Shown: positions 19,344 to 28,811 of the stretch, piece by piece
Position numbering within the stretch: position 1 is the stretch's first letter
Layout: the number at the start of each line of letters is the position of its first letter
NCBI GenBank assembly: GCA_035623075.1
Contig: DASPUC010000026.1
Location: forward strand, 62,001-126,000
Length of the DNA: 64,000 nt
Direction of reading: 5' to 3'
From: Nitrospiraceae bacterium
GTDB taxonomy: Bacteria > Nitrospirota > Nitrospiria > Nitrospirales > Nitrospiraceae
Program-made: the position numbers and the translations under genes
The notes under the pieces: model-generated
The model's input: the letters and a program-made list of their open reading frames with translations, nothing else
Databases searched by the model: none
Told to the model about the DNA's origin: nothing

Positions 19344-19820
19344 TTAGCCGTTGACTCGTTTCACTCCGGTCGGCGTAATCATGCCAACTGTATGGAGCGA
19401 GGTTTGAGGAACCTGTTGGGCCATCTCCAAACTGCCGTTGAAGAGGACGCCATCCTCCATAGAGAGCAGCGGGGTCTTCACCGAACCGTTCACTACGGCC
19501 GGAGCGCGCAGTTTGACCTGTTCCTTGACGACGATATCTCCTGTGACTTTTCCTTTGCAGACAACCGTTCCTGCAGTGATCTTTGCCTGAAGGACGGCAT
19601 CCTCACCGATCAATAGAATTCCGTCCGTGTGGATTTCTCCATCAAGATATCCGTCAATTCGGACCGTCCCGCTATACGAAATGGTCCCTTTGAATTCAAC
19701 GCCCTTGCCGACGAAGGCACTGATATCTTGACCCCCTTGAGCCGGTTTCTCAGGCGTACCTTCGGCATTATCCTCTCCTTCGTTGACCTGGTCGGTCGGC
19801 TTCCTTTCCTGCCCCCACAT
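19344..19820 (-). CDS. bactofilin
   Basis: This second bactofilin of 158 residues shows the same helical core: FVGKGVEFKGTISYSGTVRIDGYLDGEIHTDGILLIGEDAVL, then VVCKGKVTGDIVVKEQVKL and GSVKTPLLSMEDGVLFNG. It differs from its neighbour in a longer acidic N-terminal tail (EGEDNAEGTPEKPAQGG) and a C-terminal tail without histidines. The paralogues probably co-polymerise or specialise; that is inference. It follows parB with about 170 bases between, in the same direction as the whole par block. Confidence 0.93.
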   Translation of the reverse strand: MWGQERKPTDQVNEGEDNAEGTPEKPAQGGQDISAFVGKGVEFKGTISYSGTVRIDGYLDGEIHTDGILLIGEDAVLQAKITAGTVVCKGKVTGDIVVKEQVKLRAPAVVNGSVKTPLLSMEDGVLFNGSLEMAQQVPQTSLHTVGMITPTGVKRVNG

Positions 19821-19987
19821 AATAAAAAACGCCTCCTACGAGTCTGCGATTCGGCTTCTTCGGAACCTCTTCCCTGGTGGAGTTTGAAGTTGGTTGGTGT
19901 AGGCAAACACCGTACTGGTCACTAGGGGCAAGCAACAAATATGCCTCTACGTGAAAGTACGATCAGCAGGTAAAGACGGTCTGTGGG

Positions 19988-20836
19988 TTAGCTGAGGAGT
20001 GCTTCGAGAATCCCATCCAATTCAGGAGGTGAAAAATAGTGGATGATCACTTTCCCTCCGCGGCGCCCACTGAGAACTGTGACTTTTGTTCCCAATCGTT
20101 TTCTCAGGCGTTCTTCAACGTCGGACCAGGGTGATCGACGTGATTCTGCCCTCATACGCTTTCTTCTAAGTGTTGAAGATTGTACGAGTTTTTCTGTCTC
20201 TCTCACAGAAAGACCTCTCGACACAACAAGCTGGGCGAACCTTACCTGTGAGTCCGGATCTGTGAGCCCTAGGATTACCTTTGCGTGGCCGGTGGACAGT
20301 TCGCCAGCTTCAATAAGGTGCTGGACATCAACAGGGAGATTGAGTAAGCGGACAGTATTCGCAATAGATGATCGCTCACACCCAACGCGCTGCGCAATAA
20401 TGTCCTGTGTGAGTCCAAATTCGTTCATCATGCGGTGATAAGCCTTCGCTGCGTCGATAGGGTTTAAATCTTGCCGCTGCAAATTTTCGATGAGTGCGAG
20501 CACGATCGATTCTTCATCGGTACAGTTTCTGATGATCGCCTGAATTGTGTCCATTCCAGCTTGTTTTGCTGCACGCCAACGTCGTTCACCAGAGATGAGT
20601 TCATACATCCCATCTCCCTTCCGTCGGACAAGAATCGGTTGTAGAAGACCGCTTTGCTTTAGCGACGCCGTGAGCTCTGCCAATTCTTGTGGAGAAAACG
20701 TCTGGCGAGGCTGATAGCGATTAGGAACGATGGCATCCGTTCGAAGATGCTGCACCTCCGGCAGTTCAGGCATAGGAGCAGGCTTCGATGTTGGGATTAG
20801 TGCATCGAGTCCTCTACCGAGCGCTTTTTTCTCCAT
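19988..20836 (-). CDS. parB: chromosome partitioning protein ParB
   Basis: This is the centromere-binding CTPase of the ParABS system. The 282-residue protein begins with [13 protein letters not shown], typical of chromosomal ParB. It has the ParB/Srx CTP-binding core ([31 protein letters not shown] and [15 protein letters not shown]) and then a helix-turn-helix segment ([26 protein letters not shown]) for parS. The C-terminal part is the dimerisation region. Its start overlaps the parA stop by 23 bases. Two parS sites lie within 1.5 kb upstream. Confidence 0.96.
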   Translation of the reverse strand: MEKKALGRGLDALIPTSKPAPMPELPEVQHLRTDAIVPNRYQPRQTFSPQELAELTASLKQSGLLQPILVRRKGDGMYELISGERRWRAAKQAGMDTIQAIIRNCTDEESIVLALIENLQRQDLNPIDAAKAYHRMMNEFGLTQDIIAQRVGCERSSIANTVRLLNLPVDVQHLIEAGELSTGHAKVILGLTDPDSQVRFAQLVVSRGLSVRETEKLVQSSTLRRKRMRAESRRSPWSDVEERLRKRLGTKVTVLSGRRGGKVIIHYFSPPELDGILEALLS

Positions 20837-21590
20837 GGCTGATAAACTCCTTTGCTAGAGAGAGATAGGATTGAGATCCCGCTGATGCCATGTTGTACAG
20901 ATAAACCGGACGCCCGTAGCTCGGTGCTTCCGCCAGCGTTACATTGCGTGGGATCATGGTGTGGTAGACGCGGTCCCTAAAATATTCACGAACCTGCTCG
21001 GCCACCTGCCGCGCCAAGGTATTCCTCGCATCATACATTGTCAATACAATGCCTTCGACTTCGAGCCCTGGATTGAACGATTGACGAACGCGATCGATAC
21101 TTCCCATCAGTCGCCCTAATCCCTCCATCGCATAATATTCGCATTGAACAGGAATCAGAACCGACTGGGCCGCAACCAACGCGTTGAGGGTTAAAATTCC
21201 AAGCGCAGGGGGGCAATCAAGAAAGACGAAGTCGAACTGCTGTTCGACCTCCTTCAGGAAATGACGAAGAACCTTTTCTCGTTCTTCGACGTTGACCAGC
21301 TCAACTTCTGCACCGGCCAGGTCAGTGTTTGACGGCAACAAGGAAAGCCCTTGTACGGCCGTCGCTTGGACGGCATCGACAAATTTCACGTAATTTATAA
21401 GACAGTTGTAGACTGTTGTTTGTAAGGATCGCGGGTCAATGCCGAGACCGCTTGTAGCGTTCGCCTGCGGATCGATATCAACGAGCAGAACGCGCTTTCC
21501 TTGAAGAGCGATTCCAGCAGCCAGATTGACAGCCGTGGTCGTTTTTCCTACCCCACCTTTCTGATTAGCGATGGCAATAATCTTTGTCAT
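20814..21590 (-). CDS. parA: chromosome partitioning ATPase ParA (Soj)
   Basis: ParA is the ATPase that moves ParB-parS complexes. The protein from ATG 21590 is about 258 residues and opens with [22 protein letters not shown], the deviant Walker A motif. It has [13 protein letters not shown] (switch), [19 protein letters not shown] (Walker B) and the [16 protein letters not shown] motif. A longer frame to 21653 contains the parS site and is rejected as a start. The gene overlaps parB and follows rsmG closely. Confidence 0.96.
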   Translation of the reverse strand: MTKIIAIANQKGGVGKTTTAVNLAAGIALQGKRVLLVDIDPQANATSGLGIDPRSLQTTVYNCLINYVKFVDAVQATAVQGLSLLPSNTDLAGAEVELVNVEEREKVLRHFLKEVEQQFDFVFLDCPPALGILTLNALVAAQSVLIPVQCEYYAMEGLGRLMGSIDRVRQSFNPGLEVEGIVLTMYDARNTLARQVAEQVREYFRDRVYHTMIPRNVTLAEAPSYGRPVYLYNMASAGSQSYLSLAKEFISHGEKSAR

Positions 21591-21620
21591 ATCAGCAAGA
21601 AGAGTAGTTCCTGCTGCGGA

Positions 21621-21636
21621 TGTTCCACGTGGAACA
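21621..21636. promoter_or_regulatory. parS centromere site
   Basis: The sequence TGTTCCACGTGGAACA is a perfect 16-base palindrome and matches the conserved parS motif found near chromosome origins (a form common in proteobacteria). It lies between parA and rsmG, in the short intergenic gap. A second copy lies about 680 bases away. Confidence 0.93.
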
Positions 21637-21656
21637 TTTAGGAGCGTGCCCACTGA

Positions 21657-22319
21657 TCATGCAGGTCTTTTCGCCTCAATAATCGAGATAACTCGATGCC
21701 CATATTCATACGGAAGATCGAAGGATAGCTCCTTATAGAGAGCAAAATCGTTATGTATTTCGGCAGAATCGATCGACTCAGTTCGATACAAAATTACCTG
21801 CCCTCCTTTAGCAAGCAGCTCTGTCGTAAAAGACATAATTTCGTTGAGCTTAAGGGCTCTGACAACGAGAAAGTTTGCGAGTGTTTTATCTGGTGATTTC
21901 CCATATTCCTGAATGGTCCCATCAAATGTGGAGACATGTGCGAACTTAAGAAGGCCTATCACTGATTTCAAGAATGAAGATTTCTTGTGAACTGGTTCAA
22001 CCAGAACCAATTGGAGGTCCTCCCTTAGGATCTTGAGTGGAATCCCTGGAAACCCGGCCCCCGAACCTATATCGATCAAGATGCTTTTGAGCGGAAAATT
22101 GCAGATCTTCAACGCAGCCAGTGAGTCGAGAAAATGCTTGACGATGATGTCCTTTGGTGTGTCGATGCCGGTCAGGTTGATTTTTTTATTCCACCGTCTC
22201 AGCTCTGCAATGTATGTCATGAATTGATCGACATGAGTTGTCGTGAGCGATAAGCCAATCGATTCGGCCCCCGCCAACATAAACTTGCGAAGGTCTTGCT
22301 GATGTTCCACGTGGAACAA
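21657..22319 (-). CDS. rsmG: 16S rRNA (guanine-527-N7)-methyltransferase
   Basis: RsmG methylates G527 of 16S rRNA. The 220-residue protein contains ELRRWNKKINLTGI, KHFLDSLAAL, the SAM motif ILIDIGSGAGFPGIPLKIL and a C-terminal SIIEAKRPA end. The start is uncertain: TTG at 22319 makes the first codons read TTG TTC CAC GTG GAA CAT, which is the parS site, while ATG 22280 would drop the LRKF segment that aligns with family N-termini. TTG is therefore preferred. It lies between mnmG and parA, a common arrangement. Confidence 0.93.
   Translation of the reverse strand: MFHVEHQQDLRKFMLAGAESIGLSLTTTHVDQFMTYIAELRRWNKKINLTGIDTPKDIIVKHFLDSLAALKICNFPLKSILIDIGSGAGFPGIPLKILREDLQLVLVEPVHKKSSFLKSVIGLLKFAHVSTFDGTIQEYGKSPDKTLANFLVVRALKLNEIMSFTTELLAKGGQVILYRTESIDSAEIHNDFALYKELSFDLPYEYGHRVISIIEAKRPA
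22303..22318. promoter_or_regulatory. parS centromere site inside the rsmG start
   Basis: This is the same perfect 16-base palindrome TGTTCCACGTGGAACA as at 21621. It overlaps the first codons of rsmG (encoding FHVEH), so the centromere site is partly coding. Two sites about 680 bases apart give ParB a loading zone. Confidence 0.92.
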
Positions 22320-22379
22320 TTACGTGATTCAGCAGAACACGTCAAGGGCGAAGGAGTGCAGGGATGTACTCTGTGGCCT

Positions 22380-24281
22380 TCAGAAGGGTGGTGCAGGAGC
22401 GCTGAGATCTTTACGGGATGGCTCTCGATACCTGCTAAGCGCAACCAGGAGTAATGAAATCGCAGCTGGCGTGATTCCTGAGATTCGCGAAGCTTGCCCA
22501 ACAGACGCTGGACGGACCTTTTTCAACTTCTCTCGAACCTCCTGTGAGAAGCCTGGCACATGATCGTAGTCGAATGTTAAGGGAATCGCCTTGGTTTCCA
22601 ATTTTTTAAACCGTCCGATCTGTTGAAGCTGCCGCTTGATATAGCCGGAATACTTAATCTCTAATTCAATTTCTTCAATAATTTCAATGTCTTCAATTCT
22701 ATAAATCTCTAGTGCATCAAGAAGCCCTTCATATGTTGCACCTTGCCGTCGCAACAACTGAGCAATGCTATATGAACCCGAAATATCCTCGATATGTACT
22801 TCCGCGAGTCGCCCCCGAATCTCCCGATTAAGTTTTGGCCGCAGTTCTTCGAGGCGAGCCACTTCCTTTTCAATCGCATCCTGCTTACGCCTAAATTTTT
22901 CATAGACCATTTCTGGAATCAGCCCGAGCTGGCGTCCGGTCTCGGTCAGTCGCAAGTCGGCATTCCCATGACGCAGCAGTAATCGATATTCCGCGCGTGA
23001 GGTAAACATCCGATATGGTTCCCGAGCATCCTTCGTAATGAGATCGTCGATCAGGACTCCGATGTAAGCCTGTGACCGGTCCAGGATAAGCGGGGCCTGT
23101 CCGCGTAGCTTCAGAACTGCGTTGATCCCAGCCATGATTCCCTGCGCTGCCGCCTCTTCGTATCCCGACGTTCCATTGATTTGTCCGGCATGGTAAAGCC
23201 CCTCAAGCAATTTAGTTTCAAGCGTCGGGTGGAGTTGCCGCGGCGGAAAATAGTCATACTCGATCGCATAGCCAGGCTTGAGTATCTTCGCGTGCTCCAG
23301 TCCAGGAATCGTTCTTAGAATCGCGTCCTGGACATCGACCGGGAGACTGGTCGAGATCCCGTTTGGGTAAAATTCGTATGTGTCTAACCCTTCCGGTTCG
23401 AGAAAGATTTGGTGACGCTCTTTTGAGGCAAAGCGGACGACCTTATCCTCGATCGAAGGACAGTACCGTGGCCCGACCGAGTCGATGACGCCACTGTACA
23501 GCGGCGATCGATCAAGATTGTCTCGAATTACATCATGTGTCGCAGGATTCGTATGGGTGAGATGGCAGAGTCGTTGCTGATTGTGGATGCGTTTAGTTCG
23601 ATACGAAAACGGCGTAGGAGGATCATCCCCCGGTTGCGGCAGCATGACCGAGAAGTCAATCGTATCGCGATCTAGCCTGGGAGGTGTCCCGGTTTTTAAC
23701 CGACCAATCTCAAAGCCCAGACCGCGCATGCAATCGGACAGATGCTCGGCCGAGGCTTCGCCTGCGCGCCCGGCAGGGAAGTGGTTCAGCCCGATATGGA
23801 TAAGACCCTTAAGGAAAGTACCTGAAGTTAGAATCACCGCCTTTGCTTGAACCCGCACGCCTTCCCCTGTCACCACACCAATGACAGAACCGGACTGGTA
23901 CAACAATCGGTCCACTGTTCCCTGTCCAATCGTCAAGTGCGTCTGATTTCGCAATGTCTGTTGCATCGCCTGTCGATAGAGTTTCTTGTCACATTGGGTA
24001 CGAAGAGCCCGCACTGCCGGACCTTTGCTCGTGTTAATAAACCGAAATTGAATACCGGCCCGGTCAGTATTCCGCGCCATTTCCCCACCCAGTGCGTCGA
24101 TTTCTTTCACGAGGTGTCCTTTGGCAATACCTCCAATCGCGGGATTACACGACATTTGGGCGATTCGGTCTTCATCCATCGTAAGCAGCAAGGTGCATAC
24201 ACCCATCCGCGCGGCGGCCAGCGCCGCCTCGCACCCGGCATGCCCACCACCCACGACCACAACGTCAAACTGGCATTCCAT
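22380..24281 (-). CDS. mnmG: tRNA uridine-5-carboxymethylaminomethyl modification enzyme, FAD subunit
   Basis: MnmG works with MnmE to modify U34 of certain tRNAs. The 633-residue protein has the FAD-binding motif [20 protein letters not shown] and the [22 protein letters not shown] active region. The [20 protein letters not shown] motif and the C-terminal [19 protein letters not shown] segment are also present. The length is normal. It follows mnmE with a gap of 13 bases and precedes rsmG. Confidence 0.97.
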   Translation of the reverse strand: MECQFDVVVVGGGHAGCEAALAAARMGVCTLLLTMDEDRIAQMSCNPAIGGIAKGHLVKEIDALGGEMARNTDRAGIQFRFINTSKGPAVRALRTQCDKKLYRQAMQQTLRNQTHLTIGQGTVDRLLYQSGSVIGVVTGEGVRVQAKAVILTSGTFLKGLIHIGLNHFPAGRAGEASAEHLSDCMRGLGFEIGRLKTGTPPRLDRDTIDFSVMLPQPGDDPPTPFSYRTKRIHNQQRLCHLTHTNPATHDVIRDNLDRSPLYSGVIDSVGPRYCPSIEDKVVRFASKERHQIFLEPEGLDTYEFYPNGISTSLPVDVQDAILRTIPGLEHAKILKPGYAIEYDYFPPRQLHPTLETKLLEGLYHAGQINGTSGYEEAAAQGIMAGINAVLKLRGQAPLILDRSQAYIGVLIDDLITKDAREPYRMFTSRAEYRLLLRHGNADLRLTETGRQLGLIPEMVYEKFRRKQDAIEKEVARLEELRPKLNREIRGRLAEVHIEDISGSYSIAQLLRRQGATYEGLLDALEIYRIEDIEIIEEIELEIKYSGYIKRQLQQIGRFKKLETKAIPLTFDYDHVPGFSQEVREKLKKVRPASVGQASRISGITPAAISLLLVALSRYREPSRKDLSAPAPPF

Positions 24282-24294
24282 CTCTTTTCACTGG

Positions 24295-25713
24295 CTACTT
24301 TCCGATACAGAATTCCGCAAAAACTTTCTCGAGAATCTCGTCCGTCGTAATCGCGCCGGTAATTTCTCCCAGCGCGTCGGCAGCAACTCGTAAGTCCATG
24401 GCTACCAGTTCTCCGGCAAGTTGCATCCGCACAGACTCTGACGCATGAGTCAACGAATCCTGCGCACGTCGCAGTGCCGTCCGATGGCGTACATTCGTTA
24501 CGACGAGGGCCTCGTTCACTTCAAAACCCGGCGACACGAGTCGCCCTCTGATGGCGACTTTCAATTCCTCAAGACCAAGGCCAGTTTTGGCGGAAATCAC
24601 GATCCTCTCTGCGCCAGAAGGCAAATCAGAGCTTTCAACCGCCCGAGTGAGATCCCCCTTGTTGAAGACGATGAGGTAGGGTAAGCCCGCAACCGTCTTC
24701 AGGATCTGTCTATCCTCATCGGTTAGGCGAACGTGCCCATCGATGACGACTAACAGCAGATCCGCGTCGGCTTGGGCACTCTGGGTCCGTTTAATACCCT
24801 CTTGTTCAACGGGATCTGTCGCCTCTCGGATCCCGGCCGTATCGACAAAGCGCACGAGGATTCCGTTAAGATCGATGGACTCTTCAATCACATCGCGTGT
24901 AGTTCCTGGAATGGGAGTGACAATGGCCCGCTCCTGATTGAGAAGCCGGTTCATCAAACTTGATTTTCCGACATTCGGTCGGCCAACGATGACAACGCGA
25001 ACCCCCTCTCGGAGCATGCGACCGTCGCGTGCCGTCGCCTCCAGTTTCCCGATCACTGCGGCTGCCTTTTCGATCGCCTGTTCCAATTCTTCACGCTGAA
25101 CAAATGTAATATCCTCCTCGACAAAATCAATGCCAGCTTCCACATGGGCCAGCACCCTGAGGAGGACAGACCGCGCCACCTCAATTTTCTGCGCCAACTC
25201 ACCGCGCAAATGGCGCTGGGCCATCCGAAGTCCGATAACGGACTTCGCCCGAATCGTATCCAGGACCGCCTCAGCTTGTGAGAGATCCAGACGACCGTTG
25301 AGAAAGGCCCGCTTCGTAAACTCTCCCGGTGCCGCCATCCGGGCTCCTGCCAACACACAAGCCTCACAGAGTAGACCCAATACCACGGGGCCTCCGTGAG
25401 AATGGACCTCCACCACATCTTCCGCCGTGAATGAACCGGGGGCCTTCATATACACAATCATTGCTTCGTCGAAGGTGACCCCCTTTTGGGAAAGACCGTG
25501 GTCCTCGTTGGCACCCACTGTTGATGGCAGCACCAGATCTGCTAGGTAGAGCATGTGGCTTGAAACGTGGGCGAGTGATTGACCCGAGCGCAACCGGACT
25601 ACTCGACCAGCGATACTCAGTGCATCAGGACCGCTAAGGCGAACGATCCCGACCCCGCCTTCCCCGGAGGCTGTTGCGATCGCACAGATGGTATCGGCGA
25701 GATCTTCACGCAT
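24295..25713 (-). CDS. mnmE: tRNA modification GTPase MnmE
   Basis: The 472-residue protein has the N-terminal tetrahydrofolate-binding domain (ATASGEGGVGIVRLSGPDAL). An inserted G domain carries G1 (IVGRPNVGKSSLMNRLL), G3 (VDTAGIREATD) and G4 (FNKGDL), and the helical domain ends with FAEFCIGK, holding the conserved C-terminal cysteine. It partners with MnmG encoded next. The gene follows yidC with about 65 bases between. Confidence 0.97.
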   Translation of the reverse strand: MREDLADTICAIATASGEGGVGIVRLSGPDALSIAGRVVRLRSGQSLAHVSSHMLYLADLVLPSTVGANEDHGLSQKGVTFDEAMIVYMKAPGSFTAEDVVEVHSHGGPVVLGLLCEACVLAGARMAAPGEFTKRAFLNGRLDLSQAEAVLDTIRAKSVIGLRMAQRHLRGELAQKIEVARSVLLRVLAHVEAGIDFVEEDITFVQREELEQAIEKAAAVIGKLEATARDGRMLREGVRVVIVGRPNVGKSSLMNRLLNQERAIVTPIPGTTRDVIEESIDLNGILVRFVDTAGIREATDPVEQEGIKRTQSAQADADLLLVVIDGHVRLTDEDRQILKTVAGLPYLIVFNKGDLTRAVESSDLPSGAERIVISAKTGLGLEELKVAIRGRLVSPGFEVNEALVVTNVRHRTALRRAQDSLTHASESVRMQLAGELVAMDLRVAADALGEITGAITTDEILEKVFAEFCIGK

Positions 25714-25778
25714 GAGGGCTCATTGCAGCCCGAAAATCTGTCATCCCTGGGAATGCATTCTCTTGGAGTTATCTTTTC

Positions 25779-27473
25779 CTATACGCTCTGAGTTGGTCCC
25801 ATGGGAAGCAGCGGCCTATTCCTAAACATATATCGGTCTGTGACGACTTGCTGCAAGATCGTCAACACATTGTTGGTAAGCCAGTACAGCACGAGTCCGG
25901 CTGGAAAATTGATGAAGAGAAACGTCATGAAGACCGGAAGGATCAACATGATCTTCGCTTGTGCGGGATCCATCGTGGTGGGCGTAATCTTCTGCTGAAT
26001 AACCATGGTCGCCCCCATGATCAGCGGAAGCACGTAATAGGGATCTTGGATCGAAAGATCGGTGATCCAGAGCATGAACGGCGCCTGTCGCAAATCAATC
26101 GTCATGTAGAGGATATTAAAGAGAGCCACGAACACCGGCATCTGCAGCACCATCGGAAGGCAGCCACCGACGGGGTTCACCTTGTGGTCTCGATAGAGCT
26201 TGATCAGTTCCTTGTTCAGCCGATCGCGGTCATCCTTGAACTTCTCCTGCACCGCCAAGACTTTTGGCTGGATCACCTGCATCTGCTTCATTGACTTGTA
26301 GCTCTTATACTGCAACGGCACAAAGAACAGTTTCAGAGCCATCGTGAGAAGAATAATCGTAATCCCATAGTTGTGGGTGTACTCGTTAATGAATCGTAGA
26401 ACATAGAAGATCGGCTTCGCGACCGCTTTTACGACACTCCAGCTTCCAAATATAAACCACCCGAAATCGATGGTGTCTTCCAGTCCCACATTCAACGACC
26501 GTAGTGTGTCGTACTCTTTGGGTCCTGCATAGAGTTGCAGTGATACCGTGGCGCCACCCGATAGCGAAGCTGTTCGTATGCCAGCCGAGACAATCTTGTC
26601 ACCTTCTTTCTTAATCACCGCTGCTGTCGCTTGGCGGGGCATCAAAACGGAGAGAAAATATTTGTCTTGGAGCGCCACCCACTGGACAGTCCCTTTCCGT
26701 TCAAGTTCCGCCTCGGGAGTTTCCTTCTCAACCTTGCCGTCGACCATCGACGCTGATCCGATCAGACCGATGAGCCCGTCTCCCCATTCGACAACTCCGA
26801 AGTTTGTCCCCAAGCCCACATCAAACGGTTGAGTAACTCCGTCGAGTTTCACAGAAACATCGACGATATAGCTGTCATGGTGGAATGTCAGCTGCTTCTC
26901 AACGGAGAGCTGTTTGCTAGGATCCTGAAACCGGAGCGTCAGGTGTCCGACGGGATGAGAAGCATCGAGTGTGGTGAAATCTTGTTCAAGAGAATACAAC
27001 CCCTCTCGCATTGCCTTATCGAGGCCCACGTCCGCCACTGTGATCGACAAGGGCCCTCGGAACTTGCCTCCGGGATAGACCAACTGTACCGGCTTTGCTT
27101 CGGGGAGAGGGGTATGGTAGCGCTTCAACTCCCAGCTCTTCACGACTCCGCCACGATTGGTTAGCTCGGCCCGGAACAAATCGGTGTCAATCGTGACCGT
27201 GTTTTCACTGGTCGGGAGACCGACTTCCAAGAGACTCGACGAAGGCTTACCCTCGTCATGTTGGCGCGCAACTTCTGCGGTGCCTTCACTGGCTTCGCGT
27301 GCAGTCCCTCTGGTTTGAGTCCGCGGTTCTTCCGGGAGAGAAGCCGGCTTCTGCTCGGACGCATCTTGAGTTGGCGGGGGTTGGGGAAGCCAACCAAGTT
27401 CTTTCAGGATGTAATCGTACCCGAAGATGATGGCCAAGGAGATAATCAAGAAAATGATGACACGTTTTTCCAT
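25779..27473 (-). CDS. yidC: membrane protein insertase YidC
   Basis: The 564-residue insertase has an N-terminal anchor (RVIIFLIISLAIIFGYDYIL) and a Pro/Glu-rich linker. A large periplasmic beta domain follows, as in Gram-negative YidC. The C-terminal core of five membrane helices includes NYGITIILLTMALKLFFVPL and GGCLPMVLQMPVFVALFNIL. It inserts proteins, such as ATP synthase F0 subunits, into the inner membrane. The periplasmic domain supports a diderm organism. It follows yidD with a 36-base gap. Confidence 0.96.
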   Translation of the reverse strand: MEKRVIIFLIISLAIIFGYDYILKELGWLPQPPPTQDASEQKPASLPEEPRTQTRGTAREASEGTAEVARQHDEGKPSSSLLEVGLPTSENTVTIDTDLFRAELTNRGGVVKSWELKRYHTPLPEAKPVQLVYPGGKFRGPLSITVADVGLDKAMREGLYSLEQDFTTLDASHPVGHLTLRFQDPSKQLSVEKQLTFHHDSYIVDVSVKLDGVTQPFDVGLGTNFGVVEWGDGLIGLIGSASMVDGKVEKETPEAELERKGTVQWVALQDKYFLSVLMPRQATAAVIKKEGDKIVSAGIRTASLSGGATVSLQLYAGPKEYDTLRSLNVGLEDTIDFGWFIFGSWSVVKAVAKPIFYVLRFINEYTHNYGITIILLTMALKLFFVPLQYKSYKSMKQMQVIQPKVLAVQEKFKDDRDRLNKELIKLYRDHKVNPVGGCLPMVLQMPVFVALFNILYMTIDLRQAPFMLWITDLSIQDPYYVLPLIMGATMVIQQKITPTTMDPAQAKIMLILPVFMTFLFINFPAGLVLYWLTNNVLTILQQVVTDRYMFRNRPLLPMGPTQSV

Positions 27474-27509
27474 GTCGCGCCCCGCTCTAAACGAAAACTT
27501 CCGTCCTCT

Positions 27510-27719
27510 TCATCGAACTGGATCAGCCCCTCCGGGATGAAAGGGGTGACACTTGGCTAATCGACAGATCGCCAGACCAAATCCCTTCAGTACACCATAG
27601 CGGCTGATGGCGATTCCGGCGTATTCAGAGCAGGTTGGCTCAAAACGGCACGCAGGGCCGAGCAACGGAGAGATCCAATATCGGTAACAGACGAGCAATC
27701 GGACACAGAGGTGCCGCAC
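27510..27719 (-). CDS. yidD: membrane protein insertion efficiency factor YidD
   Basis: The short protein shows the YidD core: [27 protein letters not shown] and [14 protein letters not shown], with conserved cysteines and histidine. GTG 27719 (69 residues) was chosen because it lies just after the rnpA stop with GAGGA upstream; an ATG at 27758 gives 82 residues but overlaps rnpA by 38 bases. YidD helps YidC-dependent insertion, and the gene order rpmH-rnpA-yidD-yidC is the classical one. Confidence 0.9.
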   Translation of the reverse strand: MRHLCVRLLVCYRYWISPLLGPACRFEPTCSEYAGIAISRYGVLKGFGLAICRLAKCHPFHPGGADPVR

Positions 27720-27720
27720 T

Positions 27721-28083
27721 CTAGTCCTCTTCGGTTCGAAGGAGGTGGTGACGAGCAAAAGATGAGCGCCACGCCACTTTCAAGGTCGCAAACGGTTGAG
27801 TCAATGCATCACGCTTAGGGAAGACCAAGACCGCTGGTTCGGCCAGCAGGTCCACATGGATCTGCCTCACCAGTTCTCGAAAAATGCGTTTCGCACGATT
27901 TCTTCGAACCGCATTCCCAAACCTCCGGCCGACGATAATACCGACTTGCCCTCCGTCCACACCAGTCCGGTACACCAGTAGGTTGAACAATGCCGTCGAA
28001 ATCCGTCGGCCATGTTGTTTCACGAACTCGATGTCGCGGCTATTCCGCAAGAACAAGCCCTTGTCGCCCTTATACTCCGGCAT
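27721..28083 (-). CDS. rnpA: ribonuclease P protein component
   Basis: RnpA is the protein subunit of RNase P, which cleaves the 5' leader of tRNA precursors. The 120-residue basic protein has [20 protein letters not shown], containing the conserved RNR motif, followed by IFREL. The usual N-terminal [16 protein letters not shown] segment is present. It is read with rpmH upstream. A longer-than-usual gap of about 160 bases separates it from rpmH. Confidence 0.95.
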   Translation of the reverse strand: MPEYKGDKGLFLRNSRDIEFVKQHGRRISTALFNLLVYRTGVDGGQVGIIVGRRFGNAVRRNRAKRIFRELVRQIHVDLLAEPAVLVFPKRDALTQPFATLKVAWRSSFARHHLLRTEED

Positions 28084-28244
28084 CGTTGGTGTCTTTACGA
28101 ACGACTCTCTCGCCAGGCCTCCCCCTCAAGGCCCATCCGAGGCCAACGACGACAACCTGGCCTCAACTGTATCTGTAAGAGACTTGCTGATGGGAGGAAG
28201 AAAACAGAGGCTGAGGGCCGTACTCGGAGCCTTCCAACACCGTA

Positions 28245-28382
28245 TTACACGGTCAGGCGCGCTCGTCCTTTGGCTCGGCGCCGAGCCAAAACCTTCCGGC
28301 CATTCTTGGTGCTCATGCGTTTGCGAAACCCGTGCTCGCGCTTTTTCTTTAGGTTTGAAGGCTGTTGAAACGTGAATGACAT
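28245..28382 (-). CDS. rpmH: 50S ribosomal protein L34
   Basis: This 45-residue protein, [18 protein letters not shown] followed by [18 protein letters not shown] and ending AKGRARLTV, is the typical very basic L34. The ATG at 28382 has AAGGAG upstream at good spacing. It is the first gene of the rpmH-rnpA-yidD-yidC operon and lies directly behind a consensus promoter. The only unusual point is that dnaA is not next to it. Confidence 0.96.
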   Translation of the reverse strand: MSFTFQQPSNLKKKREHGFRKRMSTKNGRKVLARRRAKGRARLTV

Positions 28383-28423
28383 GCAATAGCTCCTTGCGAC
28401 GAAATCCGATCCACGGTCGCGGT

Positions 28424-28452
28424 ATTATAGGGTTGGGGTCTCACTCTGTCAA
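28424..28452 (-). promoter_or_regulatory. consensus sigma-70 promoter of the rpmH operon
   Basis: On the minus strand TTGACA is followed by exactly 17 bases and TATAAT, a perfect match at both hexamers. The -10 lies about 42 bases upstream of the rpmH start. The strength fits a ribosomal protein operon. Confidence 0.88.
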
Positions 28453-28811
28453 ACTCGCGATTATGGTAAGACATCGAGTTCTCATAACAACAACAAGGAA
28501 CCGATCGTGGGGTTACTGCTCATCGGATCTAGTCCTTATAATCAATTCTCGTGAATTTTCCCATTATTTGAGGCGTTTCTGCGCGAAATCACGCTAGACT
28601 GCCACAGAATTTTGAGGAGTTCTGTATAAATAGATCCGCTAAATTGTTGTGAAAACATGAGTTTTTGATAAAATTTGTGCTGGTCACCCTGGCATTGAGT
28701 TTGCGATTGGCTAGTGGGTTTATCATTGGAATTCTGAGCGAAATCCAGACTGGACTGCAACAATAGTAACAAAAGCATGGCCACGCCAAACCTTTACTGG
28801 AGGAGGATGAC
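28453..28811. other. AT-rich intergenic region between divergent operons
   Basis: The stretch separates the rpmH operon from the lipoprotein/L,D-transpeptidase cluster. The part 28540-28700 is clearly AT-rich. I found no perfect DnaA box (TTATCCACA or its complement), no repeats and no convincing open frame. In many bacteria oriC or dnaA sits next to rpmH, so it is a candidate origin region only by position. GGAGGAGG near 28799 is the ribosome site of the next gene. Confidence 0.4.
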
